Below, piece after piece: positions 24,682 to 38,100 of a DNA stretch of 64,000 nt. Made by a program: the position numbers and the translations under genes. The first letter of the stretch is position 1. The number at the start of each line of letters is the position of its first letter. The stretch is from positions 5,160,001-5,224,000 of the forward strand of contig JALJCS010000034.1 of NCBI GenBank assembly GCA_023055355.1, written 5' to 3'. This stretch comes from Agelaius tricolor. Its lineage: Eukaryota; Chordata; Aves; Passeriformes; Icteridae. The notes under the pieces are model-generated. The model saw only the letters and a program-made list of their open reading frames with translations. It searched no databases and was not told the origin of the DNA.

Positions 24682-27600
24682 TTACTTTATTCCATACCAG
24701 AGCTAAAAATATTACCCTGATCTGTTCTTTACCTGAGATACACCAAATATCTAAGCACTTCAGACAGGTAAATAAATTTCAGAAGGCTTCAGAGCAGTTT
24801 TAAACTATTTGATTGGCTACATGTTAATGGAAGCCAAAAATTGCCTTTTTTCCCTTTTTCTGCAGTATTTCCATACATTCTTTGTTAATGAGATCCTATA
24901 TATTGTATCTGAAATTAAGCTTGGACAGCAAGAAGCACACTACACTCATACAGACCTTCACACATCCCAGGGATAAAACACCCTTTAAGGGCTGGGATTA
25001 ACAAACTGCCATTGTAGCAGACTTTTGGACATGAAACAGGATATTAATTTTAACCACTGCATCAGGCCATACCATAATAAGCAAATAATTCAAAAGAAGC
25101 CTTATAGATAGAACTGAATTTTTTAAAGTCTGAATTTTTTGTTGCTAGAAAACAAAGCTATGGTTTTTTCCCCCCAAATATCTGCTTAAATGAAGTCATT
25201 TTACATTTCCAAACAAAGTTCCTGCAAACTTGCTTTTCAACTCTGCTCCATACAATAAGCCACTTTCATGGACAAGAAGTACCAAAATACTAAGAGAAAG
25301 CTCATTTTGTTTCAGATGCATTCCCATGAACTACTTAAGCTCAGCAAAACAGAAGTTACAGTAGACAGAACTTGCAGTCCCATGACCATGCTTCTTGCAT
25401 TGTTAAAATTTTTCTTACAACACATCACTTTCAACCCAATGGGAGCTCCAATATGGATTGCTCTAATTTATTACATTTCTGGCAGTTCTGTAAACAAATC
25501 TGTTCCAAATGTATTCCTTGGCAAGACCTAGGGCCATTCAAAAGGGGGAAAAAATTATCTTGGTTATAAATACTTTTATAGCATGTCAACCTTTTCATAC
25601 TTTAATAGTAAAAAAGCTATTAACTAGCAAGTTTCAGTATTTAAAAATATCCTTCCACTTTCATATCTTTAAATGGATTTACATAAGCACATAACAGAAG
25701 TTTAAAATGCATTTTGATGTATTTAACTGAATTGTAAGCTTTAGAGAAATCCAAATTATTACAAACATGGCAGTAATTTGGCATTAATAATTTATGCTGC
25801 TGATCTAAACCCGTACTGAATTAGGTACTTCTGTGGCCATTTAGGCACACCTGCTCAAAGAGAATAACTTATCCAGCAGAGTAAAGGGCACCTGGAGACT
25901 CAGGCAGCACACTTAGCTTTTAGTGCATTTGCAGTATATTGTGCATTACAAATTTCTCTGCCTCTTCTGCAGGTGCTACGAGACACTGAGGCTGAAATCT
26001 GCTGCTCTCACTGGTCCGTGTCACTGCACAGAAGTTTATTGAATTAAATCTACAGGTAATAGTCCATTTAAAACAATTCAGTCTTCCCTCTTTAATTACA
26101 AGGCAATTAAACTCCAAGTTCACACACAACTTTTTACAAGGAAATATGAAATTCCCTAGTACAATGCTTTCAAAGTGGTAATGAAAAGAAAGGACACAGT
26201 AATTAAAAGCTCCCTATATTTTCCCAAGCATTCTAAAGAATTTTTCTTCCCAAACCCCAAACTTAAACAAGAAATAAACCTTTTCAAAGCTTCAATATTA
26301 TAAAAGTAAATTTTACAACCACATAAATGTATAGTTTATCTTTTACAGTAAGAATCCAACTCCCATAAAGACTTCAAAGAAACACGAAATCACCCAAATA
26401 AATTCCAACCTACAATGAAAAATTAGAGGACAACTTAGATTTTTTATTTTGGAAGCAATCTCTCCTGAAGTAGTCTCATGCCATTTATTTTCTGGAATGG
26501 CAGAAAGGTTCAGCTTCAAATCTGGCAACTGATTTGCTTTGGGGATTCAGCAATAGAATTACCTTAGTAGCTCTAATCACCAGACAGAGAGGTTTCTGAG
26601 AGAAGCTGCACTGTGATTTTTTACTGCATTTCTCTAAAATTTTCACAATTTTGCCAATTTTAAATTTTTCTTTGGAAAGGCTGTAAGGAAAACAACCCTC
26701 CACATCTATTCAGACATTTAAACAGCAGAAACATGAGAAAAAACATGTTCCTGAGATTTCCCATCAAGAACAAATTCAGATAAATACCAACTCCTAAAAG
26801 TTCCTGTCTGTCTCGAACTGAATGACAAATAAAAGGATGAGTGAAAAATGGATGACATTGTCAGTTCCTGCCTATGGACAAGTAGGTGAATGGACCTTAA
26901 AAGCTGCCTCTGGGGTTAAACTGAACCCTTTCACCTCCACTTTCAGTTTTTTATTGAATTTTCCAGTATCTTTCTGGTATTTGCCATTAACTTCATGAGA
27001 ACTATGGGTCCCTGAGATGTGACCCTGCACAGGTTGTGCTGCCTCGTGCATGAGAAGGAATTCTTCAGAAGAATGTCAGTGTTGAACTGAGGGGTATAAT
27101 CAAGCCACATGCCACAGATACTTGATTTATGTGTCTAGCAAAAAAAAGAAGAAATTAGGTAAATGCCTATTAAAAAAAGAAGCCTTTTAAAACCATTTGT
27201 ACATATGCACTTTTTCCTATTTACCTTTATGCTGTTAATGAGAAATTATCTGCTGTTCACTCCAACTTATTTATGTCAAATTGCCTGATTTTAAAATGCC
27301 TCAAATTCTCCAACTACTATGAGGGATTTTCAAAACAGGTTTTGAAAAGCATGACTCCTATGCTTTCAAGATTTAGTCTCATTGTAGAAAAAGCATTAGA
27401 ATTAGCTCATTAGCTAAAAATGAAAAAAAAAAAAGTAATTTTTTGTGGCACATTTTATGCTCTGTGCCACTTTCATGTTGGAAAGGCTGTGTTGATGTAG
27501 CTGCTTGAGTGCCCACACTTGGAGCCAAATGTTAACAAACGATGATGTGGGAGACAACGTGGATAACTATGGGTGCAAGACAAAATTGTTAAATTTAGGG

Positions 27601-27803
27601 GAAAAGCCACTAGGAAAAGCAAGCAGGCAGCATGTGGCAGTTGGTGACAGAGCATATGAAGAGAAGGCAGTTATCTGTCCCTCTCCTTTTTTAACTCATT
27701 TGGCATTTGCTCGCTGTGGAGGGTGACCGCAGACTCAGCCAGGCATCATCTCACATTTGGTTCTTATTTTTGAGGTTGTCTCTGTAGCCACAAGAGGCAA
27801 AAC

Positions 27804-27822
27804 TTTTTTTTTTTTTTTTTTT
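27804..27822. repeat. T19 homopolymer
   Basis: Nineteen T residues in ANKRD50 intron 3. No adjoining retrotransposed body is recognisable. Confidence 0.9.
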
Positions 27823-29935
27823 AAATTAATGAAAGCTGAGAATCTGAGCAAAGGGGAAAAATCCCTAGCACATTGTGCTACTACAGAATCTGGGAATACA
27901 GAAGGGCCCAGAGCACAAGCTGCAGCAGATGCAGGCACGGCTATTCAGTTTTCATAAATAAGTTGCCACCAGAAGTGAAAGAACAAAGAGGACCAGAACA
28001 AACACCCCTCCTCCTTTTCTCATTCTTAAGAGTGCTAGATTATTCACCACTGGCAGCCTCAGGATGAGTCTCTCTTCCATGAGGACTCTCTCTTCCATGT
28101 CATCACTATTTTTGGCTCAGGAGTTGCTTGCACAACTCCCATCTGTACTGCACACCCAAAAAAGAGCATCATCAGGATAAGGCCACTGCAGCAAGCCTGC
28201 TTCCAGTTATTGAGAACACTTTGCTGACATGAGAGCTAAACCTATTTGTCAGACAGATTCAGAAGAGTTTTTCACTGAATGAAAATTCTACGTGAAAACA
28301 GATACAAACTCACTGCAAACAAATTAATACTGGTCAATGTATATTTCATACCATACTCCAAAACTTCTTTAACAGAAAAAACTACAGATGGGACACATTT
28401 TCTTAGTAAGTTCTGAAAGGATCCCAATCTCTCTCACCAAGTTACACTGCAACTGATTTTTATTTGGTCCAAATACTTATTGTTGATCTCCACTTCTGCC
28501 TGCCAACCAACTAAACAGAAATAGCTTTAAAAACTGGCTCAGCTAAAAGTAAACGTTCAAATACCACAAAGGAGGAGAAGAATTTGCCCCAGTAGAAGAG
28601 TGAATGTCAGTCAATCCTTTGCAGGCCAGAACCCAAAAAGAAATCCACGTTATTTGCAGTTTTACAACACCAAGTTGCACAGTTTCTGAAGTTAACAGAA
28701 GCTTCAGCCACGCTCCTCATATATCCTTACTACACCTTCTGCAAACCTGAATATTGGCTGGTAACAGGAAAACCCTCCAACAGTGAATTAAATGGGCAGC
28801 CAGCACATTGGCTGTAATGTCACATTTTCCCTTCATAGTGGCAAAACCACAACTGCCTCCAAACAGACCCTAAAATTTCTTCTCAATTTATATCCAATTC
28901 TTTCTTTGCTGTACCTTTTCCACAGTGAAGATGGGATTATAGTATCACACACCAATTTCCTTTATGCTATTCATCAAGTCATACTCTGTGGAAATGAAAA
29001 ATTAACTCACTGGAATTAAATTTATTTTAAAGGCATATCCATTAGTTCTGCTGATTTTTCCTGTCAGGAATTCCATCTGGAAATATACTTAAAAGACAAC
29101 AGCAATTTTTTAGGGCTAGTCTGAAACACTGTACGATTCAATGTAAAGGAAACAGGACCGTTGTGAGAAAGTCTTGCCTGGTTTTTTGGCAATAACAACA
29201 TATCTAATCAGCCAAACTCCAAAACTAGTCCCATAGGAATGCCTGAAGGAACCCTGTGAAGCCACCCCAAAGCTTCTTTTAGTTGTCACATACTCCCAAA
29301 TACCAGTCTTCGTGTCTGCCTCTGATTAATACAGTACTTCATTCCAAAGTGCAATTATCCCATTGACCTTCTGCCACTGTGGCAATGAGCAAGCCTATGG
29401 GTCTAAGTTCTATAATCACATTTTTTGTCCTAATTGTGTCCTTAATACACACAGGCTTTATACATAGGCCTGGAATCCAGTCCAGATATTGCCTTTTATT
29501 AAATTTCAGAGAACTTCCAGTAACAATGTCATTACAGTGAAGAAATGTTCTCATGACACAGTACAGCCTGGACGAAGAAGCTGTAAAATTTTTTTTTTTA
29601 CTGTGCAACCTTTGCCAAAAGCACAGTCCAAGAATTCACATCTACATTGTTCCTCTCTCCAATTTCACCTTCAGAGATTATTACCCACTTTCTGGAAACA
29701 TGGGGAGAGATTGTAATGGCAGATGAAAGGAAAAGTTTCTGAGGTTGTAAGGAATGGGTGTATGCAGCTGAAATACTTCAGCAGTTACACATCACCTATG
29801 CTGTTTGAAGCTTCCTAAAATGAGCAAAGCAAGAGGAATTCAAGACACTGAAGAGAACATGGATGCTTTGCAAAGATAAAATTTAACTCTAAAATGTTTG
29901 GATTTAAGCTTTCCATAGTCCTTGGGAAACAGGGA

Positions 29936-30332
29936 TGTCACCATCATATTTTCTGAAAAATACCTTCACCAGGATTTCTCTCCTGGGAAGCTGAGAAGCC
30001 TCACAGAAAAAGGAAAACAATAATTATCTCATTTGCTTCTCCTTTGTTTTGCTGCTTTGGAATGTGGATGGAGATTGTTTATCCAACATGTGAATTGTTG
30101 TGACTTAATGACCAATCATGGTCAGGCTGTGCTGGGACTCTGAAGAGTCACGAGTTTTTCATCAGCATCTTGTTAAGCCTTCTGTCTGTTTCCTTTCTCT
30201 ATTCCTTAGTATAGTTTAGTATAGCATTCTTTAATATAATATAATACCATAAAATAATAAATTAGCCTTCTAAGAACATGGAGTCAGATTCATCATTTCC
30301 TTCCTGCCACGGGGGACCCTGAAAATACCACA
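29936..30332 (+). mobile_element. Probable solo LTR of an endogenous retrovirus, in ANKRD50 intron 3
   Basis: A 397-bp unit that begins TG (29936) and ends CA (30332), flanked by CAGGGA (29930-29935) and GAGGGA (30333-30338), a 6-bp target-site duplication with one mismatch. It contains an AATAAA at 30256-30261 preceded by an AT-rich tract and followed by a GGGGGACCCTG tail. It closely resembles an LTR family that I recall as very common in songbird genomes. No internal retroviral sequence is attached. It lies antisense to ANKRD50, 150 bp from the exon 3 donor. A 6-bp duplication suits class II (ERVK-like) elements. The exact family was not verified. Confidence 0.7.
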
Positions 30333-30482
30333 GAGGGATGTGTGTTTTTTACAATTACTATTTTTGCTATTGGTATTTTTTTTTAGAACCAAGCATGCAG
30401 CAGTGCTTTCCACCATCCCCAGGGCTGGTAAATACAACATCCTAGGTACAGGTCCCAAACAATTCCTGTGCTCTGTGCTCAC

Positions 30483-30712
30483 CTGTAAACATTTTTGTAA
30501 CAGCTTTACTCTGCTTGCGGGCAGAACACAGGAGGAGCAGCCAGGGAGGGAAGAACTCGAAGTGGCTGGCCAAAATCTCTGCTATTGTCCCAGACAAACT
30601 TGTGGAAGTCTGTTCACCCTCAGAAACGTTACAGCCCTCGTCCACCGAGTCCACCAGCATGAAGAGGCTCTGCTGAGGGGGCTTCACTCCCAAGAGAGGC
30701 AGCAGGATGCAC
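30483..30712 (-). CDS. ANKRD50: ANKRD50 exon 3 (residues 160-237): Walker B segment of the NTPase module
   Basis: This is a 230-bp internal coding exon. The acceptor is a pyrimidine-rich tract ending CCTTCCAG at 30713, and the donor is ACAG|GTGAGC with GT at 30482-30481. It opens with one base completing Arg160 and closes with the first base of Gly237, so it is in phase on both sides. It encodes [12 protein letters not shown], then a hydrophobic strand ending in LVDSVDE (residues 179-185), a good Walker B with acidic residues D181, D184 and E185. A second hydrophobic strand, [10 protein letters not shown], follows at about 217-226, where a sensor strand is expected in STAND-type P-loop NTPases. 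Walker A and Walker B are thus on separate exons divided by a 20-kb intron. The open frame continues into both introns, but the splice signals and homology set the limits. A probable solo LTR lies 150 bp beyond the donor. Confidence 0.95.
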
Positions 30713-33424
30713 CTGGAAGGAACACAGCACAAAATCGGTGTTTTAAATGCACTTAACAATACATTGACTGTCACATAGGGCATCCAGGGTAAAGCTATGA
30801 TCAACTTCAAATGAGAAGTTACTTTTGGAAAATTGCTACCATGCAAAATATTGAGGTGGACTAAACTAAAAGAAATACTTTGAACAGGTAGTGATGTAGT
30901 TCTTTCTTAGGCACTATTATTTTTCATGAACTTCTAATTTATAACAGTGCTTTAAAATTATGTAATAGTGTTCAATTAGAAGACTTGGAAAAACATTGCT
31001 TCACTAAGAAGCTACTTGGCCTAAAGCCTAAGAACTTCACTACTGTTGTCTCTGCCAAAGCTGTTGCTACTGCTTATCAGAAACTAATAGTGAACAATAG
31101 CTGGTCATGAAAGAAAAATCTGAAAGACACATGAAATATCAAAGCTCAAAGAGTTCAAGTCAGAATGAATAACACTATTACAAAGAACAGAATTTCTGCC
31201 ATACCTTCACAAATAAAATGCAAATTAGTAGCAGACTGAGGCATTTGGTAGTGACTTTGATGTATTAGCTTTTATTTATATTGAAGTTGCCAAGCTCCTG
31301 TTACTGGGAAAGGATTATCTGCATCCTTGGGATGCAGCTCTAACAACACATCTGATTGTGTGGCTAAAAATTTCAAATTTGCATCTACTGTTGCTCTCTT
31401 TAGCAGCTGGTTCTTAAAAATGTACCTCACTACATTTACATGTATCTTTAAATAGCACTACATAACCATCATGCATCTATTCAGTATTTCCACACTACAC
31501 TACTGTTTTTTTGGGAAACTTCATAGTGATTTAGGCCTGTAAGTCTCACTGACTAAATTATCTTTAAATACACTTGGCAAGTAAACTTTGACTTTATAGT
31601 ATAAGGATTTGGAAAATGAAATGAGGTGAGAAAAATACATATCTGACGGTTTACTCTCTTGTAAATTTGCTGTTTGCACATGCCCAGAAGGCATACCCAT
31701 CATAAGTATTTTTTGTTTTACTCAAGACCATAATAACCTTTTTTCATTTATTTTACTGAACAAATTTACCTTCAGAAGACTTTGGTCAACACATTATCAC
31801 CTACCAAGCATTCAAATGGGAATACAGGAAAATCCTGCCTGTTAATGCAAGAATTTAACCCACTTCAGAAATTATTCATAAGCCTTGTTAGGGGGAGGTT
31901 TGTTATTTTCTGGTTTTCTGACAGAGAAAAAAGCAAAATGGAAACAGTGGTGCACTTTTCACGTCTGACAGTAACAACAGAATTTAGCAGAACCGACTAG
32001 AGGGGAAATTTCCCAGAGGTATAAAAAGCAAGTACAGAATACCTGTGATCTAAAAATATTCAGTATTACATGGATCTTGAAACATGGCCTCCCCTCCTTT
32101 TCTTTTTCAGAAGCACAAGACTTCTGGAACTCTTTGGTAGTTCCCCAGCTAGGTACTCCTTCAGAGGATGCCTGACTTCCAGCTGAAATCACTGCCCACT
32201 AGGCTGGGAAGTTAAGCAGCTACCAATTTACAGAACAGGAAATTAAAGTAGCCATGAGGTTGAAATTACTTTCCCAAGTGATGCCAATCCCACAATGAAA
32301 GGAGGCAGTTGGAAATGACCACATTTTCCACCCCTTCCCCCACCAAAATGCTGCCCTGCCCCCTCAGCTATTTGTGTCAAGGCATTTTTCCTGCAACATT
32401 TCTTTCCCTATCAAAACTAATTTTCTTCTCACATAGTTCTCTGTATGAAATTACTTTTTGAGAATGAATGTTACTATGAGATATGAAGAAATAGTAAAGG
32501 TTATCTTAAATTAAAAATCTCACTTAAAATCCGTGTGACCCTAACAAAAATGCCTACGAAATACCTTAGGAGCATCCAGGAACATTCTTGTGTCAGTTTT
32601 TACCTGTTGGGAACACCACCAAGAAAAGCAAACAGTCTTGTCTGGGAAAGATTCCCAAATCACTCTGCCTCCAAACAAGGCTGGAAGCAGATGTCCAAGG
32701 AATAATGTAAGCACTGGGCAAGCACTAGGAGACCAAATTTTACCATTATTCTCAGCCACCACTGCTTCCAGGGACTTTCTGAGATTCAGCCTTTGCATTT
32801 AACAGCCCTTAACTGACCACACTTCCTTCCACAGGTCTGTCCAAGTCTTGTAGGAACTGGTTTAAAGCTCTGGCATTCACAACAGCAAGGCTGTCTGCAG
32901 CTTAGCTGCACACTGCATGAAATAACCCTTCCTTTTGTGGTTTAAAAACCAACGTGTCCTTGTTCCATTTGACATTCTTCAACTTCTGACTGGAAGGGGC
33001 AGTGAGCAATATGTCATATTCCCACAATCTATGCCATTTGTGCCACAGCCTCTCTGAGCTATTGTTTGCCAGGCAGACAAGTCCTAGCATATTGAAGCTG
33101 CTCCACAAAATGCTATTCCACAGCCCCTTGTCTCCCTGTGCTCTGCTTCTTTCCACTTCACAAAACTTCTACTTCTGAATCTTAACATAATTTAAATTCC
33201 ACTAGGAAAAATATATGCACATAAGAAATGAGGCACAGTGACTTCTCCCAGCTTAGAGCAATATTAATAAAAGTGTGGCATTAACAAGATATTGATCAGG
33301 CTTTCTCTTTAAGTGCCCTTTGAAACTGTTTGATAAAATTCTGTTCTTCTGAGACGCTTTACATCACAAGTTCAGAGCGGATGCCGAGGAACATAGCAGT
33401 GAAACTTTTTGGGAAGTGCTGTGC

Positions 33425-33872
33425 TCATGTGCCAGAAGCCCCATTATGTGACAGCCAGGGGATCAGCCCCAGACAGCACAGGGCTAGGAAAGGCAGGTCC
33501 TGCCTGAGCAACCTGATCTCCTTGTAGGACAGGGGGACCTGCTCAGGGGACGAGGGCAAGGCTGTGCATGTCATTTACCCAGACTTCAGCAAAGCCTCTG
33601 CCAGTGTCACCCTCATCACCCTCCTGGCCAAACTGGCTGGATGGTGGAGTCTAAGGAGAGGAGTTAAACCCAGCTGGGGGCAGGTCACAGGTGGCATTGC
33701 CTGGGCTCAGTTTTGGGGCTGGCTCTGTTTCTTTATCGCTGATCTGGACAGGGGCACCAAGTGAACCCTCCCCAAGTCAGTCTCTTGTCCCAAGACATGG
33801 TTTAGTGGTGGACTGGGCAGTACTGGGTCAGTGATCTCAGAGGTCTCTTCTACACCATCCTATGAGTCTGCG
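33425..33872 (+). mobile_element. Eroded CR1 LINE with reverse-transcriptase remnant
   Basis: Plus-strand translation shows decayed but recognisable CR1 ORF2 reverse-transcriptase pieces: RKGRSCLSNLISL (near 33500), then YPDFSKASASV (near 33575) corresponding to the family's YLDFSKAFDTV, and FIADLDRGTK (near 33740) corresponding to FINDLDEGI. A frame break lies between the first two, and the catalytic FADD region is lost. The end, at about 33795-33872, matches the CR1 3' terminus (TTTAGTGGTGGACTGGGCAG and then AGAGGTCTCTTC). Large internal deletions are evident. It sits in ANKRD50 intron 2 and is non-functional. Confidence 0.75.
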
Positions 33873-36800
33873 TTTGCCTCCATAGCAGGACGTAGTAATT
33901 CCACTCCCCTACCATTTCTTGATTACACAGGAAAATAACATAAATCAACACGGAATTAACAAGGTCTTTAAAAGCACTTCCCTCAAGGGTGATTCATCTA
34001 CAGATTGTTGTAACAGATTGCTTAATTGCAGAGTGCCTCTCAAAAGATTGGAAGTTGATTTTCTTTACCTTCTGAAAGGGTAACAGCTTTATCTTTACAA
34101 CTTTTATATTTAATATATTTATAAAAGTGGTGATCATTAAAAAAGCCCCAAGTTAACCTGGATATTTGTAAAAATACAAAATCTCCAGAGAAAACAGCAT
34201 GATTAGTTATTTTAAAAGACGGAGTTCATTTTAATGGCAATCTAATGACTTACTTATGCAGAGCAAAGATGTTTTACATGCTCTGCAGCAAACAAGAATT
34301 CCTCAGAACAATGAGCCATCCCATAGAATTCTTCAGGATTGCTACTGAGTTGACTCAACCCATGCAAACATGATTTTCCACACATGGAAGGAATATATAC
34401 AAACCATGCCGAAGTTCTGCTTATGGCTGGCCTTGAGATTTTGATTGGATCCACAAAAACACAAAGACACAACAGAACAGAGCAGAAAGACAGCGGCACC
34501 ATCCACAAAAGCTGAAAGGAGTCACAGAGGAGTGCACATACTTGTTTAAAAAGAGAAAAAAAAGAATAAAGCAAACACATTGCCAAGTGGCAATTAATGA
34601 GTGGCTCTAGGGGCAAAAGAAATCATAATGTGTTCCTCATACTTGACTGTCTCTGGTGTATAAAAAAGCTATGCCCCACTTAAATTGGGAATGCAGCATC
34701 CTAGAAGGGCTCCTGTTTCTCTACCCAGCTGTCAGCATTATCTACTGACAAACACACAGAACAAGGGTACAAAAATCATCTCCTAAGCAGGCCAGAAGAC
34801 ACAGGGGCAGGAAAAAAAAAAACCCAAAGAAAAACACAACCACTACCCCGATTTGTCAGACTCCAAGTGCTGCTACTTTTAGCAAAGCATGACACGCTTC
34901 AAATTTTATGACAGAAATGACATACTTGGAAATCTGCTGTACTACTACTACTACTGAGCTCCTACTTCTCCTTTTCTAAACAGTGTAACAATGCTTTAAC
35001 AAAGTGCTTCTTGGGACACCTCCCAAGGGATTACATCTTAATGTTTCCAATTTGTAGCCTCCAGAAGAACCATCCCAGAGGTCTGCATCAGGAATTTACA
35101 AACTATTCTTTCCAAAGAAAGTTCATAAAGAAGCAGACAACATCGTTACTCCACACAGCCTCCTCCTGCTTTTTCCCACGTTTCTACACCAGATTCCTTG
35201 AAGAAATTCACCAGCTATTTGTCATATTCCTGAACCCTGCATATTGATCAGGAATATGCCTCTGTAGATATTGGATCGATGTCTTTGTGATTATGTATTT
35301 ATATATAAAGAGTTTAACAATACTTGGTGTATAACAAAATAATTCTCCAAGCACTCATCTCAATCTTCAGAAAAGCTAACAAGCTAAAAGCTAACCTTCT
35401 TATAAGTGGTTTACAACATATCACAGCCCTTCACAATGTGATTTTTGAGAAATTTACTTCCATTTATGTTGTATTGGCAAAAACTGAAAATAAAGTGCAC
35501 AGTGAGACTGTAAATAAGCCAACTATATTTAGATAATGTTGTGGCAATTTTTGCCAGCAACATAAGAAGCAGTGGGATTTTTGCCTGAAAATCACACACT
35601 GAGACCTAGCAAAAATCCTAACCACTGAGGGCAAAGCTGATGCTGCTGCCTCTAAATGAGATGCAGCAGAAGCCAGGGAAAGGGGAAGGAATTATGTTGT
35701 ACAGACACTACAGAGGGGAGCTCAGGCCACTGCAGGACACCTAAGGACAGAGGTACCCAAGGGCAGGAATCCATACAATAGAGTTTTCACTACTTCCACT
35801 GCTCATGGAGTAAACCTAAGAGCTTCTAAATGCCTAAGAATAGAAAACAAAATGCTAAACTCCAAGTATTTTGTAAGCATCCCTACTTGAAAAATTCTCA
35901 CAAGCGACAGCAAACACCAGAGCTTGCTTCTCCCATGCTTACAGACACATGTTCATTTGTATATTGTAATAATCCAGGGGTTGGTTAGCAGGGAGCATAA
36001 TCCATTAAAGCTGTCTGTCCCCACCACCCCCAGTTCTCAATTTGCATTTAAAAGCATGGAGCCAGAGAAGATAAAGCTGTTAAAGACTGTTAGAAGCTTC
36101 AGCAAAGACAGACTTACACCAATAGCCGCATTTTTCTCTTTTGTTTTCCAAACTGCATTTGGGGCACAGGTCGCAATAAAAAAAAAGAAAAGGTGAATTT
36201 AACTTCTAATAAAATTGACAACTCCTGCTGTTCAGCTGATGAAATATTACCCTCATTCCAAGTACTTTTAGCAGCTGTATTCACATAGAAAGAAAAACTA
36301 GAGCATCCTTACAAATTGCTTGTAGCACTGTTTGTAGAAGAGTGAGTTTTATTTTGTCCTGTGACAAGGCATTTACATCTTATGGATGACTTACAGTAAA
36401 CAGGTTATTTACCTGCCTTATAATGCATTCTGGCTAATGATTAACAGGGAAATTAATGATCAAATCAATAGCTGCTTTCTATATATCACTGCCCCAATTC
36501 TTGGCACTATATGCATGTGGAATACAGGCCTTTCCTTCTTACTAATTGCCCAGCTGCTCATACTGGTAATAACATCCAGAAAAACAGACACACAGGACCC
36601 TTAACTAACTGGGAATATTTATGAAATACGAGGGCTGTGAAGCACAGAACAATTCCACACTTTAAAAAGCTGGAAAAAATAGAACCCATAAGGCAAGAGT
36701 GAAGTGACCCAGCTGGATGTGGGCACACCTGTGTACACACTGACAGATCTGATCTGGTTATCGAGGTACTTGTTCTGGACTTTCTCAACAAGATAAAGTG

Positions 36801-37749
36801 CACTGCAGCTGATTATCACTTTCTGACTAAGTGTAATACTGGAAATCAAGGCACACTCTTGGGCTACAGTGTAATACAGATTATTGTTTCTAGTAAATTA
36901 TTTATTTGCAGGCTGCACAGGAAGACAAACTGGCTCTAACAATTTCACCCGACCATGGTTAATCCTATGAAGGAAGGGGCAGAAAGCAGAAAAACCAAAC
37001 AAAACCCACCCTGAGCATCACCTATTGGGAAAGCTCTAGGTGAAGTACACAGATGTAAATCGAGGGTCTGGCCTTTTCAGAAGTGGTGAATTAGAAACAG
37101 CAGGCAAGTCTTGTGCAACTCAATACCTGATTTTGCAATGTCTTGTAGCAACCTGGATTTTATCTGCAATTGTAAGGCAGACTTGCAGCCCCAGCAGGAG
37201 AGCACAAAAGCCACCTCTAGGGCATCAGGCCAGACAAAAGCAGAGCTGATGGTGGAACCAGTGCCACTGGTCCCACAGAAACAGGCCAGGCTGGACCCTG
37301 GGTATTGATTAGAGCCCTCCTACAGTCTCACACAAACACAGAGGTGATTTTTGGCTACAAAGCACAGCCAGCAGATCTACTCGTGGATTTACTTGAAACC
37401 TCAGAAAATAGAAGCCTTAAGAGCAAATATTTTGGTGTAATAGTGCACTGCCCAGAGCAGTTTGCAAACAACTTGGCTATTATAAAGGACGGACAACTGT
37501 GGCTGAAAACCATTCACAACTGCTACCAGGAGCAAACTGACTGTATTTTAAATGAAATATACTTGCCATATGTCCTAACATATAAAATAAATTCTAAATT
37601 ACGCCGAGTCTGACATACAAAAATCTGTGTCCCCAAAGGCGAAGAGAGGAACAGCACACAAGACAATGAAAAGATTTTCCCCAAACATGTAATTAAAAAA
37701 AAAAAAACAAGGCACTGTATTCAAAACAAACTGTCACAGTTCTGTTTTA

Positions 37750-38100
37750 TAGTGATAGAGAGGTCACCTAGTCCACTGCCACGCCTTCAGCAGCATCAGC
37801 TCTACATCTGCCATCCCTGAGATACAAGCCTAGGCACTCCTGAAGATTTCCACAAATCAATACTATCTCCCTAAACAATCCATTCCAGTGCTTCAATATT
37901 CTTGAAACTGAGAAGTTTTTTCCTTCCCTTCCTGTGTCTAACCTTTACCTGCTTTCCTGCAATTCAAACCTTGTACTTCCTGCCCTGTAACTTCTGCCCC
38001 ACAGATAACACCAGGGTGATTACAAGGCAGCCAGCAGTACCCAAAATTTACAATCATTTCTCTCCAGTCACTTGACAGAATTAGGGAACAGATTGGGGAA
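37750..38100 (-). mobile_element. Old CR1-type LINE fragment
   Basis: Diverged sequence still follows CR1 3'UTR order on the reverse strand: GGTCACCTAGTCCACTGCC near the start, CAATCCATTCCAGTGCTTCA in the middle, AGAAGTTTTTTCC and then CTGCAATTCAAACC. It is older than the copy at 24522, to judge by divergence. The outer limit is uncertain. Confidence 0.6.

Larger units (their letters stand above)
21731..30482 (-). other. ANKRD50 intron 3
   Basis: An 8.75-kb intron bounded by GTGAGC at its donor and CTCTCAACAG at its acceptor. It contains a sense-opposed CR1 3' end at 24522-24681, a 19-base T tract at 27804-27822, a short repeated motif at about 28066-28100, and a probable solo LTR at 29936-30332. 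The rest is AT-rich sequence with no recognisable gene. Confidence 0.9.

Noticed and set aside
30442..30846. 134-codon minus-strand frame as a stand-alone gene
   Set aside because: Only 30483-30712 is real coding sequence (ANKRD50 exon 3). The ends are read-through into both introns past good splice sites.
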